DNA of 64,000 nt from Seiridium cupressi (lineage: Eukaryota > Ascomycota > Sordariomycetes > Amphisphaeriales > Sporocadaceae). The DNA lies in contig JARVKI010000075.1 in assembly GCA_036674765.1 (NCBI GenBank), positions 62,001 through 126,000 of the forward strand, written 5' to 3'. The position numbers were made by a program, and so were the translations under genes. The notes under the pieces were generated by a model that saw only the letters and a list, made by a program, of their open reading frames with translations, was not told the origin of the DNA and searched no databases. Position 1 is the first letter of the stretch; each line of letters starts with the position of its first letter. Below, piece by piece: positions 34,466 to 46,100 of this stretch.

Positions 34466-35643
34466 GATGGCGAGTGTTGTGCTGACCAGAGCGTGATGAT
34501 TCTAGATCTCAGTTGGTCGCATTGGTGCAATGTATGTATGGATGAACGTTGCTCAGCAAGTGGCAGAGCAGCTGGGAACAACTGCCAGCGGCCTCATCGA
34601 ACTTTGGGCGCGCTTGCAGTGTACAGGTGGGGTAGCTTTGCTTTAAGTAATGTGTGGAAAATCTGGGGCGGAGTTGGCAACAGGCAATAGTCGAGATTTG
34701 AAATCTTCATATGGCCCAGTCTTAAACCACTGGCTTCCCGCGTCCCAACTTTATCTTAACATTGTTGTAATGCTCCCGACACCTCTGGGATGCTGTTGTG
34801 GGAAAGGTAGGCATCGTTATTTTCTTTTTCAAGTACAAATACGCACGCCTCACAAGCATCTACGTATTTCCTGGTTGACAAGATTGTTGCGACGTAATCT
34901 ACGCATTTTGTGTAGTGGCGTGGGACGGGGCAATAGTGCAGACTGAATCTCCAGGCTTCCTTTCGAATCATAGAAAGTATAGCATTTCTACCATTTCAAG
35001 TTACTCTGCCTTTCCTGTTGTAACCGGTGCCGTGGTTTCAACTTACCTCTAAGCCCGCCAAAGTGGACCGGAGAGCCTCTGAATGAGCATCATTCACATG
35101 CATATCCGCCACAGTGCATGCTGCCGGGGTGTTTGCTTATGATTGCAGATGCGAAATCCTGTGACTTGTGACTTTCTCATTGTATAGGGCTGAGTGTTGA
35201 AATAACGACTTTCGCTCCCCGGCAATATTTAACTGGAATATGACCGGACAAGACTGGAGCTGCGGTGGTGGTAAAAAATGATCAAATATCCGGGCAAGCT
35301 TTCCTCGTAGACGCTGCCACTCTCGGCGGCCTAAATGTCCTTTTTATATGTGTTACCTTGTTCTTTGGCAGTTGTCGAACTGGTGCATCCTCATTTTGTC
35401 CCAAGCCCGCGCCATGATGCTGGGTCCACTCTAGTGGGAGCCGACCTCGGTACAATGCTGCAGGTCATCTGCATCAATTCTTCCTTGATCCCAGACCAAG
35501 TGGAGGCGAACAGGAACCCACGAGACAGGGGAGATGATACTCACCACCGCCTGAGTGCGAGATAACCTCTTGCCTCTGCAACCTTGTATAGAATTGTAAA
35601 CTCGGTCCTAATCAATCTGTAGTCCTTTGTTCGTTATAACCCA
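34466..35643. promoter_or_regulatory. Divergent promoter region between TAF1 and the D-serine dehydratase-like gene
   Basis: The interval lies between two genes transcribed apart and should hold both promoters. No gene or structured RNA was recognised. Confidence 0.5.
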
Positions 35644-37232
35644 ATGGCTGCTCATGCGTCGAAAGACCTGCTCAGAGCTCAATTTGTTGGGAAGAGCCTG
35701 TATCAAGTGGCGACGCCTGCCGCCGTCCTGGACTTGGCCAAGGTCGAGGCAAACTGCAACTTGATGCTCGATGCTGTCCAGAGACTCAATCTCAGCTGGA
35801 GGGCACATATCAAGACTCACAAGGTGAGATTGCCACGACTGTAGTATCTACTGTATCTTGGCCGCTTGGCTAGCACGATGGCTTATCCCCGACTGCCCCT
35901 GTCGTTGCAGCCCAACATTCTGGCCAATCATCGCTGACTCCAAGCAGACCATTGAACTTACACGCCTGCAAGTTGGGGACAAGGCCTCAACCCCGGTCAA
36001 TATAGTCGTGTCTACCCTTGCCGAAGCAGAGAACGTCGTGCCGTTGCTGAAGGAATACCAACAGCGTACTCGTCAAGTGAACGTGAGTTGAATACGCGCT
36101 CCATCTTTGATATTTCATCGCTCATCGGTCGCAGCTGCTCTTTGCCTTTCCCATCTTTTCCTCATGTGTGGATCGCCTCGCAGCTATCTCTGCACAGCTA
36201 GGACCAAATGGCTTGACTGTTATGGTGGATCATTCAGATCAGCTCAAATATTTGACGTCTCTGGCCTCGAAGTCTGGCCATCCTCCTCCCGTCTTCCTCA
36301 AGATCAACGTGGGCAACGATCGGGCGGGTGTGGTTCCTGGGTCGGCATGTTGCTCGCGACTAATTGATCAGCTTCTTGTCTCCGAGGCTGTCGGATCCTG
36401 TGTCTTTCTGGGGGTCTATACTCACGCCAGCCAGTCGTACGAAACCCGCGCAGATTGGGAGGCATTGGAATTTCTAGGGCTAGAGCTCAGCTCTCTACAA
36501 TCTGTGGCATATGCTATTAGGAAGGAAAGACCTCACCATCCGCTCGTCTTGTCTGTAGGGGCAACACCGACGGTGTCTTGCTTGCAACATCCGTCCTTTG
36601 CTGAAACGGAACCGCAATCGACAGGCCCGAATGTTGACACAATAACTGATAAGTTGTCGAACCTTATTCAAGACCTGAGGAGAAACAACTTTGTACTTGA
36701 GGTCCACGCCGGTGTCTATCCCACACTTGACCTCCAACAACTCGCTGCGCACTCACGCGACTCCAGATTCCTCAGCCCAGCAGCCATCGCTATCTCGGTT
36801 CTCGTTGAGGTTTGCAGTTTATACCCAGGCCGAGGGCCAAATGGCACGACAGAGGCTCTGATCAATGCAGGAACCTTGGCTCTGGCCCGAGAGCCTTGTG
36901 TAGACAAGGGCAATCCGCCAGGGCAGCACTACAACAACTGGGGTATCGTCACGCCGTGGAACTGCGAGCAGCAGCTCTTGCCAGGTCCAGACTTTCCGGC
37001 GAAACACGGCGGGTGGCAGGTGGGAAAGGTAACGCAAGAGCATGGGATTCTACGATGGGTTGGGGCTGCGGAACATGAAGCTGAACTGTATATTGGACAG
37101 AGGTTACGAGTATGGCCGAACCATGCATGCATAACCGGTGCAGGCCATCAATGGTTCTTGGTGGTTGACAGCCGCAACCAGGGTCGGGAGGACGAGATCA
37201 TAGATGTATGGCGCAGGCGGAATGGTTGGTGA
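35644..37232 (+). CDS. DSD1: D-serine dehydratase-like PLP enzyme
   Basis: Exons 35644-35823, 35948-36082 and 36135-37232 encode 470 residues; introns are 124 and 52 nt and both fall between codons. The fold-type III (alanine-racemase-like) PLP barrel starts with the RAHIKTHK motif, whose Lys57 is the expected Schiff-base lysine, at the same position as in yeast Dsd1. The C-terminal domain holds NHACIT (His435, Cys437), matching the zinc-binding His-x-Cys of this family. Yeast Dsd1 converts D-serine to pyruvate and ammonia, which detoxifies D-serine. The related D-threonine aldolases share the fold, so another D-amino-acid substrate is possible. Insertions of 20-30 residues near 265-290 make it slightly longer than yeast Dsd1. 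No targeting signal is evident; a cytosolic location is likely. Confidence 0.9.
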
Positions 37233-38537
37233 TTAGTTGTGAGCTGCATCCAAGAGCAGGTTGGAGCTGATGCTTGAGCAACGACATATTTGCACAAGGC
37301 ATTAGGATGGATTGCCAAGCCTTCCTTTGCATTTATATTGTAAAGTTCATTATGTCTGGGAATCAATAGGCCTTGGTTATCGGCATTCAGTCTCGGTCTT
37401 ATTTGAGCCACCAGAGAAACAGCAATCCCAGGCTCGATGCCGGTAGAGACATGAAGTATCCGACTCTTGCGACTCAGACTCCCAGGAAAAATTACCTGTA
37501 ATTATGCTAAATGTATAAGTATGTATCTCCCAATACTGAGAATACTTGCCGTCCACTTCCCAGCTCAACTGCAAATCTTCTACGATTATAAAAGAGATTT
37601 GTAACATTGTACTATGTCAATTTGAGAGGTATGTGTCGCAAAACCTTCCAACAACTGCTCCCAAAGCTGCCATCTCCATGTGGTTCATAACGGAGTCGGG
37701 CAGAAATACATGTACCGGTATTTCAGCAGCCGGCAGTTGCCTTTCCCTGGACCCAGAACGACAGCTAAAACTAGCGCGTTAACGTACCTAGTTTGGCATG
37801 GGGTACCGCTAGATGGTATCGGTGCCTACATGTACTCGTAACGGGGAGAATAAGTACAATGTATTGTGTTAGATTCGAATCCTATTAGCGCTATCCACTG
37901 GAGGTCGCAGTGCTCCCATTCTTTTATCTCCGCTAGGTCCTGCACAATTTACCGGCTGCCGGTCGACTGCGGGACCACGTCACGCTACATTATGTACCTC
38001 GTTCAAGTACGCGGCTGGCGGACGACTGAAGCTTCTTGCGACCCTTGAGCTCTTTGGCAAATTAGCGCCAGGGAGTGAGCATTCAGCTAGTTAGCAGGCA
38101 TGGGGCCCAGGTGTTAGACATATGTACATTAGGCTTCATGTCACGTCCCATAATTCAGCGACACGCATTGGGTGCACTCTGGCTTGAGTCTTATCATTAA
38201 GATTATTGCACCTTCACCACCCGTCTTCCAGGCCCGTCATTGCGGGTGCTGTGATATTGGTATTTTTGGCTGTGCAGTCATCGACAAAGCCGCGGTCGCA
38301 GTGGATATCTCTGCTGTCGTTGCATCGTTCTTCACATGATCAACCTGGGAATTGGCTGTTGCGGTGTTCCCAATAACCCCCAACTGTCACAGTATTCGGA
38401 GACGTCCACCCTCAGTCGACTTTTACCCATCCGATCCGGCTCTCGAGCGCATCTTGGAAGGCATCAGGGGAGGCTTTAACGTCGTCAAGGTTGGTATGTA
38501 AGAAAACTAACTACTGGGGTCGAGGCCGGGCGCCGCG
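37233..38537. other. Intergenic region, DSD1 to the 1249-residue gene
   Basis: Contains the DSD1 3' UTR and the next gene's promoter. A GTATGT...ACTAACTAC arrangement at about 38493-38513 could be part of a 5'-leader intron but no acceptor is clear. No gene was recognised. Confidence 0.5.
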
Positions 38538-41500
38538 ATGGCGAACGACGACGAACAGCCCCCGCATCCGCAGGGGAGCTTCAATCCTGCGCCGCGGCAT
38601 ACGAGAACCTCGACATTGACTTCTAGCCGAAGCCATGCTAGCTACGAGACCGGCGAGTCAAGCACAACAGCGAGCGATTCTTTCGCAGCTCAAGATCCGA
38701 GCTTGATGTCCTCCACCCAACCCGAACACCATGCCACAGACAAGCCTCGGCACGCGGCGGAGGATGGGAGGCGTCGATCGCACAGGCCCCGACCGACTGG
38801 CGGTTTCCTTCTTGCAGATCCGGTTTTCGACGAGAAATCGGGCCGCCCAAATGCTGTCGACCGCGATGATGGCCGTCGTCGGCCTAGAATACCGGTTGAC
38901 AGCCGAAGGGCTAAAAGCCCCAGATATGGCACGCCCGGTAGGTCGAGCTCGAGCAACGATGCTTCGCCAGACCACAGGACGAGTAGGGAAGATATGGCAC
39001 GGGTCGCCAGCGAAAAGAAATACATTGCAAAAGGCCGAGGGACGGCGTCATCAAGGATTCCCTCTCCAAGGACAAACGAACCCGTCGATCTCGATTCCAC
39101 ACAGATCGTGAGCATGGCGTTGAATCTGAGCGAATCGAGAAGGATGGCACAAAGAAGGAATGTCTCAAGCCCAATACCACCACGCCTTGCCCAAGTTCCT
39201 GATAGTCCAGTTGGTGGTAGTCTTAAGCAGCACCTTCAACAGCAAAGACGGACGTCGCGCAACATATCCCCCAAACCAGAAAAGAGCACTCTGACACCAA
39301 GGAATGTGTCAGTCTCTGGTGGGAGGTTGACCAGTCCACTTCAAACATCTTTCGACCCGGACACCAGTTACACGTATCACTTCTCATCTTCTACTCTTAA
39401 TCGCGCCCTGAAGGCGAAGGAACATTTTGAGCTTATGGCACAATACAGACGGCTCTTGAACTTGGTTCCTCCGTTGCAATACAAAGGCCAGATCAGCCGT
39501 CCGTCTACTTCGAGCCCTCCAACCTCTCCGACCAGCGGCTCCTCGTCATCTTACCCCTTTCCTGGTGCTCCGGTCACTCTAGGGCGTCCTTACAATCCCT
39601 TACAATACATCAGAAACCGCAAAGTTAGGGCCAGAGAAAGGCAGGCAATTGACGGAGAAGCTCAAGGCTTTTCTGATGTTCATAGGGTCACTGATTGGGT
39701 TGACCAAGCTGCTACCGCGGCCGCTACGTCTCCTCTCCAGCCGGAAAATTCGCCATCTATACCTACATTTTCGGGAGCTCATGCTGCATTGGATCAAAAC
39801 ACGTCCAAGATTCCCACCAAGATATCGAGTACAACAAAACCGAAGAGGCCAAGGATTGATTGGTTCATTCAGCCGGCTGACATGGTGGCTGATCTCTACT
39901 GGGTAGAACAAGATGACAACAAGTCCTTGATTGAGGATCGTCACTACGCCCGCATTTTCCCTTCCTCCAAGAAAGCAGCAGTGAAGTCAAGGCCTCTGTC
40001 TCAGGAGACCAATGATCAAAATGCCGCCATGTTAGCAGGCCACCGACTTTCACAAGAGGGTGGGGAAGGCAGTGGGACATCGGCAGACCGCTATCTTTCG
40101 GACTCTAACGCAGTGTCGAGGACAGATACAGAAATTTCGCATGTCAGTACACGGGACCGGGCTCGGCAGAAGCTTCACGAGCTTAAGGGTTTACATCATC
40201 GGCACCATAGTCCTGCGCACAGTCATCATGACTTCCTGCACCTGCGGAAAAGCTCATATTCAGATACCTCAGACAGTGAACCTGACCGCCGTAAACGCGA
40301 ACGCAGTGGGACCGTCAGTGCCAATAGCAAAGCGGTGCTGGAGAAGCAGATGAACGAGATGCTGGCCAAGGAGGCACTATCAACCAAAGAACCGAGCTCT
40401 GATGGTACCAACGTGGAGCAATACAAGCCTTTCCGGCCAACCTTGATGACCCCGGAGAAGACGCCTGGCCCCTCAGTCTTTGACCAAGTTCGGGGGGATG
40501 TCAGAATCGAAGGCCCTGCTACTGATCACTCAGATCGTGCGCAGGTGAGATATGGATCTCCTGGCAGGTCAGGGCGGCCCAGTCTTGAAGTCCCTCGCTG
40601 GAACACCAGGGCATCTATGGACCTGGATACGTCTGCGCCTCCCTCACCGGATTTGAGAGCGTCAAGGAATGGAACACATTATATTCCGGGAATCGGTATG
40701 GACCTCTCGCCGCCCAGTAGTCGTCCCGAGTCTCCCGTTCGCAATCCTTTCTCGAAGGTCAAGAGCATATTCCGCGATCGCAGTCGAGATCGCGCAAATG
40801 GATCAGCCCTTCCCAGCAGGGACGAAAAGCTGGACAGCTCCGTAGAAGAGACGGAGCAGTTTACACTATCCCCAGCAACTGTGGAAGGTATCATATCTCC
40901 TGCCAGAAGACGCTCGAAAAGTCCAGCGCCAAAAGTCCCGAGAGTGGAAACTCACAAGTCCCACAAGAGTATGGGCAGCCTACGAGCGAGCAAGGAAGAT
41001 CAGAATGGTCTTAGAAACATCCTAAAAGGCAGCGCCAAAATTGACGATATCATCCGAGGTGGTGTTACCAAAGTCTCCGACTTTTTGTGGAAGAAGGATC
41101 AAGAAGGCGAAGGCGCCTCTTCCGGAACGTCGAGTGATGAATCCGACATTGAGCCTGTCAGAGGCAGAGCTAGAACATCGACTGCGCTGGCACATACTGC
41201 TTCGGAACAGCCACATGAGCGTCATCAGGGAACGAACTATCTGGACACCATGCCCTCTTTCAAGCCCGCGTCCGGTACAGCCAATCCGGCCGCACCTGAA
41301 GACAGTGGTCTGGTTGTTCCCCTGGATCACCCAACACAACCGCGGAGCCGGCGCTCGAATCGATTTGAAGAACTAAAGCCCCCACGCATAGACGTTTTGA
41401 ATGCCTCGCCTACCTCATCGCCTGTCGAATCAGCGAAGCCGCGGAACAACTACGATACTACGTTCTCCGATAGCGATTCGCAATCTCGCGATTCTGGCGT

Positions 41501-42287
41501 ATTGGCCATGGATGGTGCTCGCAAATCGGCTGCCCAGCTCAACGCCTTGCTGTCTCTTCCTGCACCGTCGAATCGTCCACGCGACTCACATTCCCAATCC
41601 CGACATTGGTCAATTTCAGATCGCTCACCTTCTCCGCGACCATCGACGCAACTATCCAAACGCGAGGTTGCTCGTCTTCGTGCACTTGCACTCTCCTCCG
41701 GCATCAAAGCCATGGAAATCGCTCGACGCGCAGCCGAGCCACATCCCGTATCAAATGCGCCTGGCACCAAGACCATATTGCCCATACCTTGGAGTGAGCT
41801 TTCTGCTTTCGTGACCGATGCCCAGCAGATCCCAGCCGCCGCGCCCCAACTTGAGGTCTACACCACAACGGCTCACGTTCTCATTTCTAACATCAAGTCC
41901 TCGGACGCCTCACTCGAGAAATCCGCAAGCACGTTTATCAACGGTGACATACGGCAGCTGCACAATCGGGTAGACGCCTTACACGCCCGCGTCGCCACAG
42001 AGTTGATCGATATGACAAGGCGGGCTGCTGACGAAGCTGATGAGTGTTCGAGGGATATGGTGGACAGCCAAAGGCTCAAAGTGAAGAGGGTCGTGGATAC
42101 CGTCGAGAAGATGCTGAGGCGTAGAAGACGCAGGTTTAGATGGGCCAGGAGGGGCGGCTGGCTGATGGTCGAATGGGCGCTTGTGGGCTTCATGTGGTAT
42201 GTCTGGTTCGTTGTCATGATTCTACGCATCTTCTTCGGAATCGGAAGAGGTGTGTGGAACGGAATGAGATGGTTGCTTTGGTTGTAA
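38538..42287 (+). CDS. Large fungal protein with C-terminal membrane anchor (function unknown)
   Basis: An intronless ATG-started frame encodes 1249 residues. I recognise no named domain. Residues 1-280 are disordered and rich in Ser, Arg and Pro. A likely ordered block lies at about 280-310 (YTYHFSSSTLNRALKAKEHFELMAQYRRLLNLV), and another includes a PYNPLQYIRNRKVRARERQ motif. RIDWFIQPADMVADLYWVEQDD near 440 also looks folded. The region 1045-1200 is helical (KREVARLRALALSSGIKAMEIARRA, then Leu/Ala-rich helices). The C-terminus has a run of arginines followed by about 30 hydrophobic, Trp-rich residues and a short amphipathic ending, so the protein should be anchored with its bulk in the cytosol. 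It is convergent with SAC1. The anchor and scattered conserved blocks suggest an organelle-surface or contact-site scaffold; this is inference. Confidence 0.88.
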   Translation: MANDDEQPPHPQGSFNPAPRHTRTSTLTSSRSHASYETGESSTTASDSFAAQDPSLMSSTQPEHHATDKPRHAAEDGRRRSHRPRPTGGFLLADPVFDEKSGRPNAVDRDDGRRRPRIPVDSRRAKSPRYGTPGRSSSSNDASPDHRTSREDMARVASEKKYIAKGRGTASSRIPSPRTNEPVDLDSTQIVSMALNLSESRRMAQRRNVSSPIPPRLAQVPDSPVGGSLKQHLQQQRRTSRNISPKPEKSTLTPRNVSVSGGRLTSPLQTSFDPDTSYTYHFSSSTLNRALKAKEHFELMAQYRRLLNLVPPLQYKGQISRPSTSSPPTSPTSGSSSSYPFPGAPVTLGRPYNPLQYIRNRKVRARERQAIDGEAQGFSDVHRVTDWVDQAATAAATSPLQPENSPSIPTFSGAHAALDQNTSKIPTKISSTTKPKRPRIDWFIQPADMVADLYWVEQDDNKSLIEDRHYARIFPSSKKAAVKSRPLSQETNDQNAAMLAGHRLSQEGGEGSGTSADRYLSDSNAVSRTDTEISHVSTRDRARQKLHELKGLHHRHHSPAHSHHDFLHLRKSSYSDTSDSEPDRRKRERSGTVSANSKAVLEKQMNEMLAKEALSTKEPSSDGTNVEQYKPFRPTLMTPEKTPGPSVFDQVRGDVRIEGPATDHSDRAQVRYGSPGRSGRPSLEVPRWNTRASMDLDTSAPPSPDLRASRNGTHYIPGIGMDLSPPSSRPESPVRNPFSKVKSIFRDRSRDRANGSALPSRDEKLDSSVEETEQFTLSPATVEGIISPARRRSKSPAPKVPRVETHKSHKSMGSLRASKEDQNGLRNILKGSAKIDDIIRGGVTKVSDFLWKKDQEGEGASSGTSSDESDIEPVRGRARTSTALAHTASEQPHERHQGTNYLDTMPSFKPASGTANPAAPEDSGLVVPLDHPTQPRSRRSNRFEELKPPRIDVLNASPTSSPVESAKPRNNYDTTFSDSDSQSRDSGVLAMDGARKSAAQLNALLSLPAPSNRPRDSHSQSRHWSISDRSPSPRPSTQLSKREVARLRALALSSGIKAMEIARRAAEPHPVSNAPGTKTILPIPWSELSAFVTDAQQIPAAAPQLEVYTTTAHVLISNIKSSDASLEKSASTFINGDIRQLHNRVDALHARVATELIDMTRRAADEADECSRDMVDSQRLKVKRVVDTVEKMLRRRRRRFRWARRGGWLMVEWALVGFMWYVWFVVMILRIFFGIGRGVWNGMRWLLWL

Positions 42288-42911
42288 TGCCAAGAAAAGG
42301 GTGGCGGTGGCTAGACTGACCGCCGGTACAGGAGGAGGACTGGGGAAGGGAAGGGAGGAGAACTGCATAGACACACACTGGTTGAAGACAGCCGCGATAT
42401 CCCTGATGCGTCTGGTTATATTTCCGAGCGCTTTAACTCTCCTTTGTTTTGACATAGAATCATCACTGTGAGGAGTACAGTTCTTGGGGATTGGCCCGTG
42501 GGGAACAAGTGCATAGCAAGGAGTCGGGTTTTGATATCAGTATCGCCGGCGATTTTCCCGTTGGGTGGATAGAACACATTTCAGAATAGCATGGTCTGTA
42601 ATCATTTGTAATAAAATACGTTTCCTTTCTCTTTTTAAATGCATTGCCAGCCTCGGCGATGGAGATCCCGGCAATACTTAACTCAGTGCGCAACTACATA
42701 TACACAATGTCCAGACGATTATTGCAATTCGTTGATCTTGCACTACCGTTTATTATGAATCTTCCCTCCAACTACCAAGCAGTGTGCTTGTTTACCGCAC
42801 AACGTCGGCATAGCTAATTTTACAATCCAATCACACAATAAAGTGCGGGAAGTAACAGGACAAATGAAGATGGTGCTTGCCATTGACCATCCAGTTCTCG
42901 AGAGTGCTCAT
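42288..42911. other. Intergenic region between convergent genes
   Basis: About 620 bp between the 3' ends of the 1249-residue gene and SAC1, presumably both 3' UTRs. Nothing else was seen. Confidence 0.5.
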
Positions 42912-45083
42912 TTACTCAATCCTCTTCTTCCCCTCTTCAGCGCTCAGATACCTGGCTGTGCTAAGCCCACGCTCATGCTTCGCGACGAACGGGCCCAGCA
43001 GTTTATCCTTTCGGACCTTGCTGATGGTCTCTTGATAGCCTTCTGTTGCCCACGGTCTAGGGTTTAGTTTCGGCCAATTCACCTAGGTAGCAAGTCAGTC
43101 GTTTATCCTCCTAGTGGCCACGATGGGGGCGGCGGGATTTCCACTTACATAGAGCATCCCGTTTCTCAGGATGAACTGCGTACACCAAGCGGCAGTTGCT
43201 ACCCAGAACAGTATGAAGAGCCGTAGAGGCAGGACTGCCGCGTCCGGGGCACGGCGGGTGAGGAGCGACACGAAGATGACAAATACACTAAATGCAAGAA
43301 TATAAGGGATGCTTTGAATGAGAATTGGTCTGCGATCGGCAAAGACAAGAGCCGAGCCAATATTTGCCGAGCTGGCATCATACGCTCCGAGGAAGACGTC
43401 GAAGGCATCCTGCCGGGGCCCGTCGCGGAAGTTGTTGAGGTAGAAGCGCGTAATAGCAACATTGAGATCCTGGAGCTTGCCGCCTGTTGTCCGCTTGCCC
43501 ATACGGGTCAGATCCGTCTTCATAGCACCGGTACCAGCATATGCGCGAGAAACCGTGTCAGCGTTGTCGGCCCATACGTTGCGGAAGAGATAGTAGAAGT
43601 CGTGGTCTACGGCAGCGAAGTTCTCGCCCTTTTGCAGAATGCCGAGATCAATAAACATGCGATCGAGGGTCCACCGGGCTAGCATGCTCTGCACAACATT
43701 GGTACGGTCCAACGAGTCCATGCAGTTGGTTCGAACCACGCTTGTTTGAAAATTGCGAGTTTCCAGCCCGCCGTTGGCAGGCATGTCTACACCACGGAAA
43801 TATTGCTGAGCAATTAGAGCGTCGTGCAGGTTGTCGACTAGCATCATGGCACGGTGCATCTGCATGCCTTTCGTTTCGTGGTGGAAGTCAAAGTATACGT
43901 AGTGCAGTCGGTCGTACTTCTGCTTTGACGTTGCCGGCTCGATAATGTGAAACTTTTCATCAGTACGGGAATCGCCCTTGACACCTTCGTGTGCTGACGA
44001 GACCAGCTTCTGGACTACTTGCTCATAGGCTTCCTTGATGCGCTTTTCACGGCCGCTCTGGTTGACCAGGTTCACCAGGTAGTTGTCCCCATAAATCCGG
44101 ATCTGCTCGTCAAAATGCTTTTGCGCTGCGGGCAACGCAGTCTCGACGCCACGAACCTGGATCTTGGGCGTGTACTTGAGGGTGTTGATCTCCGCCCAGA
44201 AAGCCGGCACACTGCCTCGCGTCTGCACGTAGGACAAGATTTGCATCTCCTTTCCCTCGGATGCCCCAAACTTGCCGCTCTGCATATCGTTACTCCCTGC
44301 ATAGCCCCCGAGACCGCTTCCTGTATCGTTCAGAACGACGATCTGTTCCGTCTCGTTGTAGTTGGCAGCGTGGCCGTCTTCATCGAGGCCCCTTGTAAGA
44401 TATCGAGTGCCAGCCCTGTAGCGGGCCTTGCGCGTGATGAGGCCAAGGGTGAATGGCGTGCCCTTGAGGGAGGTCGGGCGAATCTCGAGAGTACCCCAGA
44501 TGACCGGGAGGATGAAAGGGTCGGCGGCGGCTTGTGGACCCGGCTGCGACCGACTGCCTCTCTTGCGGAAATCGATCAAGTCTGTCGATACGAATCTGTT
44601 CCAGTAGAACCGGTCGTCGGCTCGCTGCCACAGCGGGGCCGAACTGTCCATGGATGCCTGCCGCTGGAAGCTGTTGGTGAGGTCGAGGGAGTAGGAGAAG
44701 TACATGGGGCCAGGCATGACGTGGACTTTGAGCAGAGCCAGAAACATATCCTCATCCGGGTCTCTGATCTGGCGCTCACGCATGGGCAGGAACTCGGTGG
44801 ATATGACCTTGTATACCATGTGGCCCTTGAGCCGACCCATGGGCTGGGCCTTGGTTATGACAATGGCATACTTGTCCAGCCTCAGGCGGATGACGCCCAG
44901 GACGCCGGCGATGCTGGTTACTCGCGAAACCCGCTTGTTCGGGTACGGGGTGCCCTCGCTGAGGCGCAGGTCTCCGGTAGGACGGTCGATGACGAGAGCG
45001 GGCGCATTGGGCGAGGACGGAGAGGTAAAGGTATAGGAGTCCGGCGCCACCTGGACGTTGATATCTCGGAAAGGGAGACTCAT
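42912..45083 (-). CDS. SAC1: Phosphoinositide phosphatase Sac1
   Basis: Exons 45083-43149 and 43082-42912 (transcript order) encode 701 residues. The start is the first ATG (MSLPFRDINVQV); the frame is open further upstream but only to a GTG. The 66-nt intron (GTAAGT donor, CTAG acceptor) restores NGMLYVNWPKLNPRPW, a conserved Sac1 ending. Sac1 dephosphorylates mainly PI4P and sits in the ER and Golgi membranes. The SAC catalytic motif CMDSLDR (CX5R) is at about 454-460. Two transmembrane segments lie at about 593-615 and 624-645, with a short cytosolic tail ending in KKRIE. A Gly/Asn-rich insert of roughly 40 residues near 270-310 makes it longer than yeast Sac1. It is divergently arranged with a Rab5 gene. 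Confidence 0.96.
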
Positions 45084-46100
45084 GGTGAGCAGTCGGGCTC
45101 TGTACTGAGAACGGCCGTCAACCACAGCTTTAACAGTGTCGCATAACAGGGGTCCGCGAAGGGCCGTCCGAGAAATTTTGTGTGGTTAGAAGCTCAGTGC
45201 ATGCTCGGGTGTGCAATGACTGGATCAATGTTCCGGGAACTTGCGCCTATGATGTTGTCGTCACTCAGCAGCTGGCGCTCCTGTTGACACGAATTGGATT
45301 CAAGGGACCCTTTGGGGCCAACGCAAGACCCTTGCAAGCTTGTGAAGCGCCAAGGCAGAAGCTCTCATCCTTATCGGATTGCATAATTGCGCAATCCCAA
45401 CTTGCATAACCTCCGCTTGCGCCACATGCCTTGAGTCCTTGACACCGAGTCAAGATGCACAACATGTATAACGTAGTTCGCCCGAGTGTAGCAGCATGAA
45501 TCATCCTGGGTCTACGAGGAACGAAAAGCATTGGCGCACTTGAGGGCTCACCTAGCGTGGTCCGAGTGTATTCGTTCCAATGTACAAGAGCAGAAGAGAA
45601 ACAGAAGCGGATGTGATCATGGTTCACTTGCATCCAACAAAATAATGGCCATCACGTGTGCCCGCTCATGTGGCGTCCAGGTCTGAAGCCGTGGCCAAGC
45701 TGTGGCAGAGGCTAGCCTGCCCACTGGACGTCTGCGGGCCTGACGTGTTGCGCTGCTCAGCCGTTCAACAAGCTCCCCCAAGGCACCTGCAATCGGTCAC
45801 AATACCTCTCCCTCCATACATTTAGCCTACCTACGTCGAACCGGCACCACTTTCAACACCCATCAACCTCATCCGCATCCCAACCATCCCGGCCGACCCC
45901 ATTTCCGCACCCATTCTACCAAGAACTTACCTGTGATACCCTCGGCGCCCTCCTCACCATTCCCTTCCCCGAAGCAGTCGGTCGCGCAGCATCCGAAAGC
46001 AACGTCTACCGTCTTTCGCCTCCTGTCCCTCGCCGAGGCCTGTAAGCTCTGCAACCCAGCTCAATTGCATCAGCCCATATATACCACCTGGACTCGAGCC
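45084..46100. promoter_or_regulatory. Divergent promoter region between SAC1 and Rab5
   Basis: This 1-kb region should contain both promoters. It holds an exact ATTGCGCAAT palindrome (45386-45395) within a larger inverted repeat, a CACGTG E-box (45653-45658) and a pyrimidine-rich stretch just before the Rab5 start. No gene was recognised. Confidence 0.55.
45376..45397. promoter_or_regulatory. Inverted repeat containing a C/EBP-like palindrome
   Basis: Seven-base arms GGATTGC and GCAATCC flank an 8-base centre. Inside is the perfect 10-bp palindrome ATTGCGCAAT, which equals the optimal site of animal C/EBP bZIP factors. A fungal bZIP factor could bind it; that is inference. Confidence 0.5.

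Noticed and set aside
37868..37884. TTCGAATCC stretch resembling a tRNA T-loop
   Set aside because: Flanking bases do not pair as a T-stem and no acceptor or anticodon arms are present.
45084..45125. 14-residue N-terminal extension of SAC1
   Set aside because: Begins with GTG; the ATG at 45083 gives the usual family N-terminus.
44019..45146. 375-codon open frame on the plus strand
   Set aside because: It lies fully antisense to SAC1, whose domains are unambiguous, and shows no family. It is a by-product of SAC1 codon usage.
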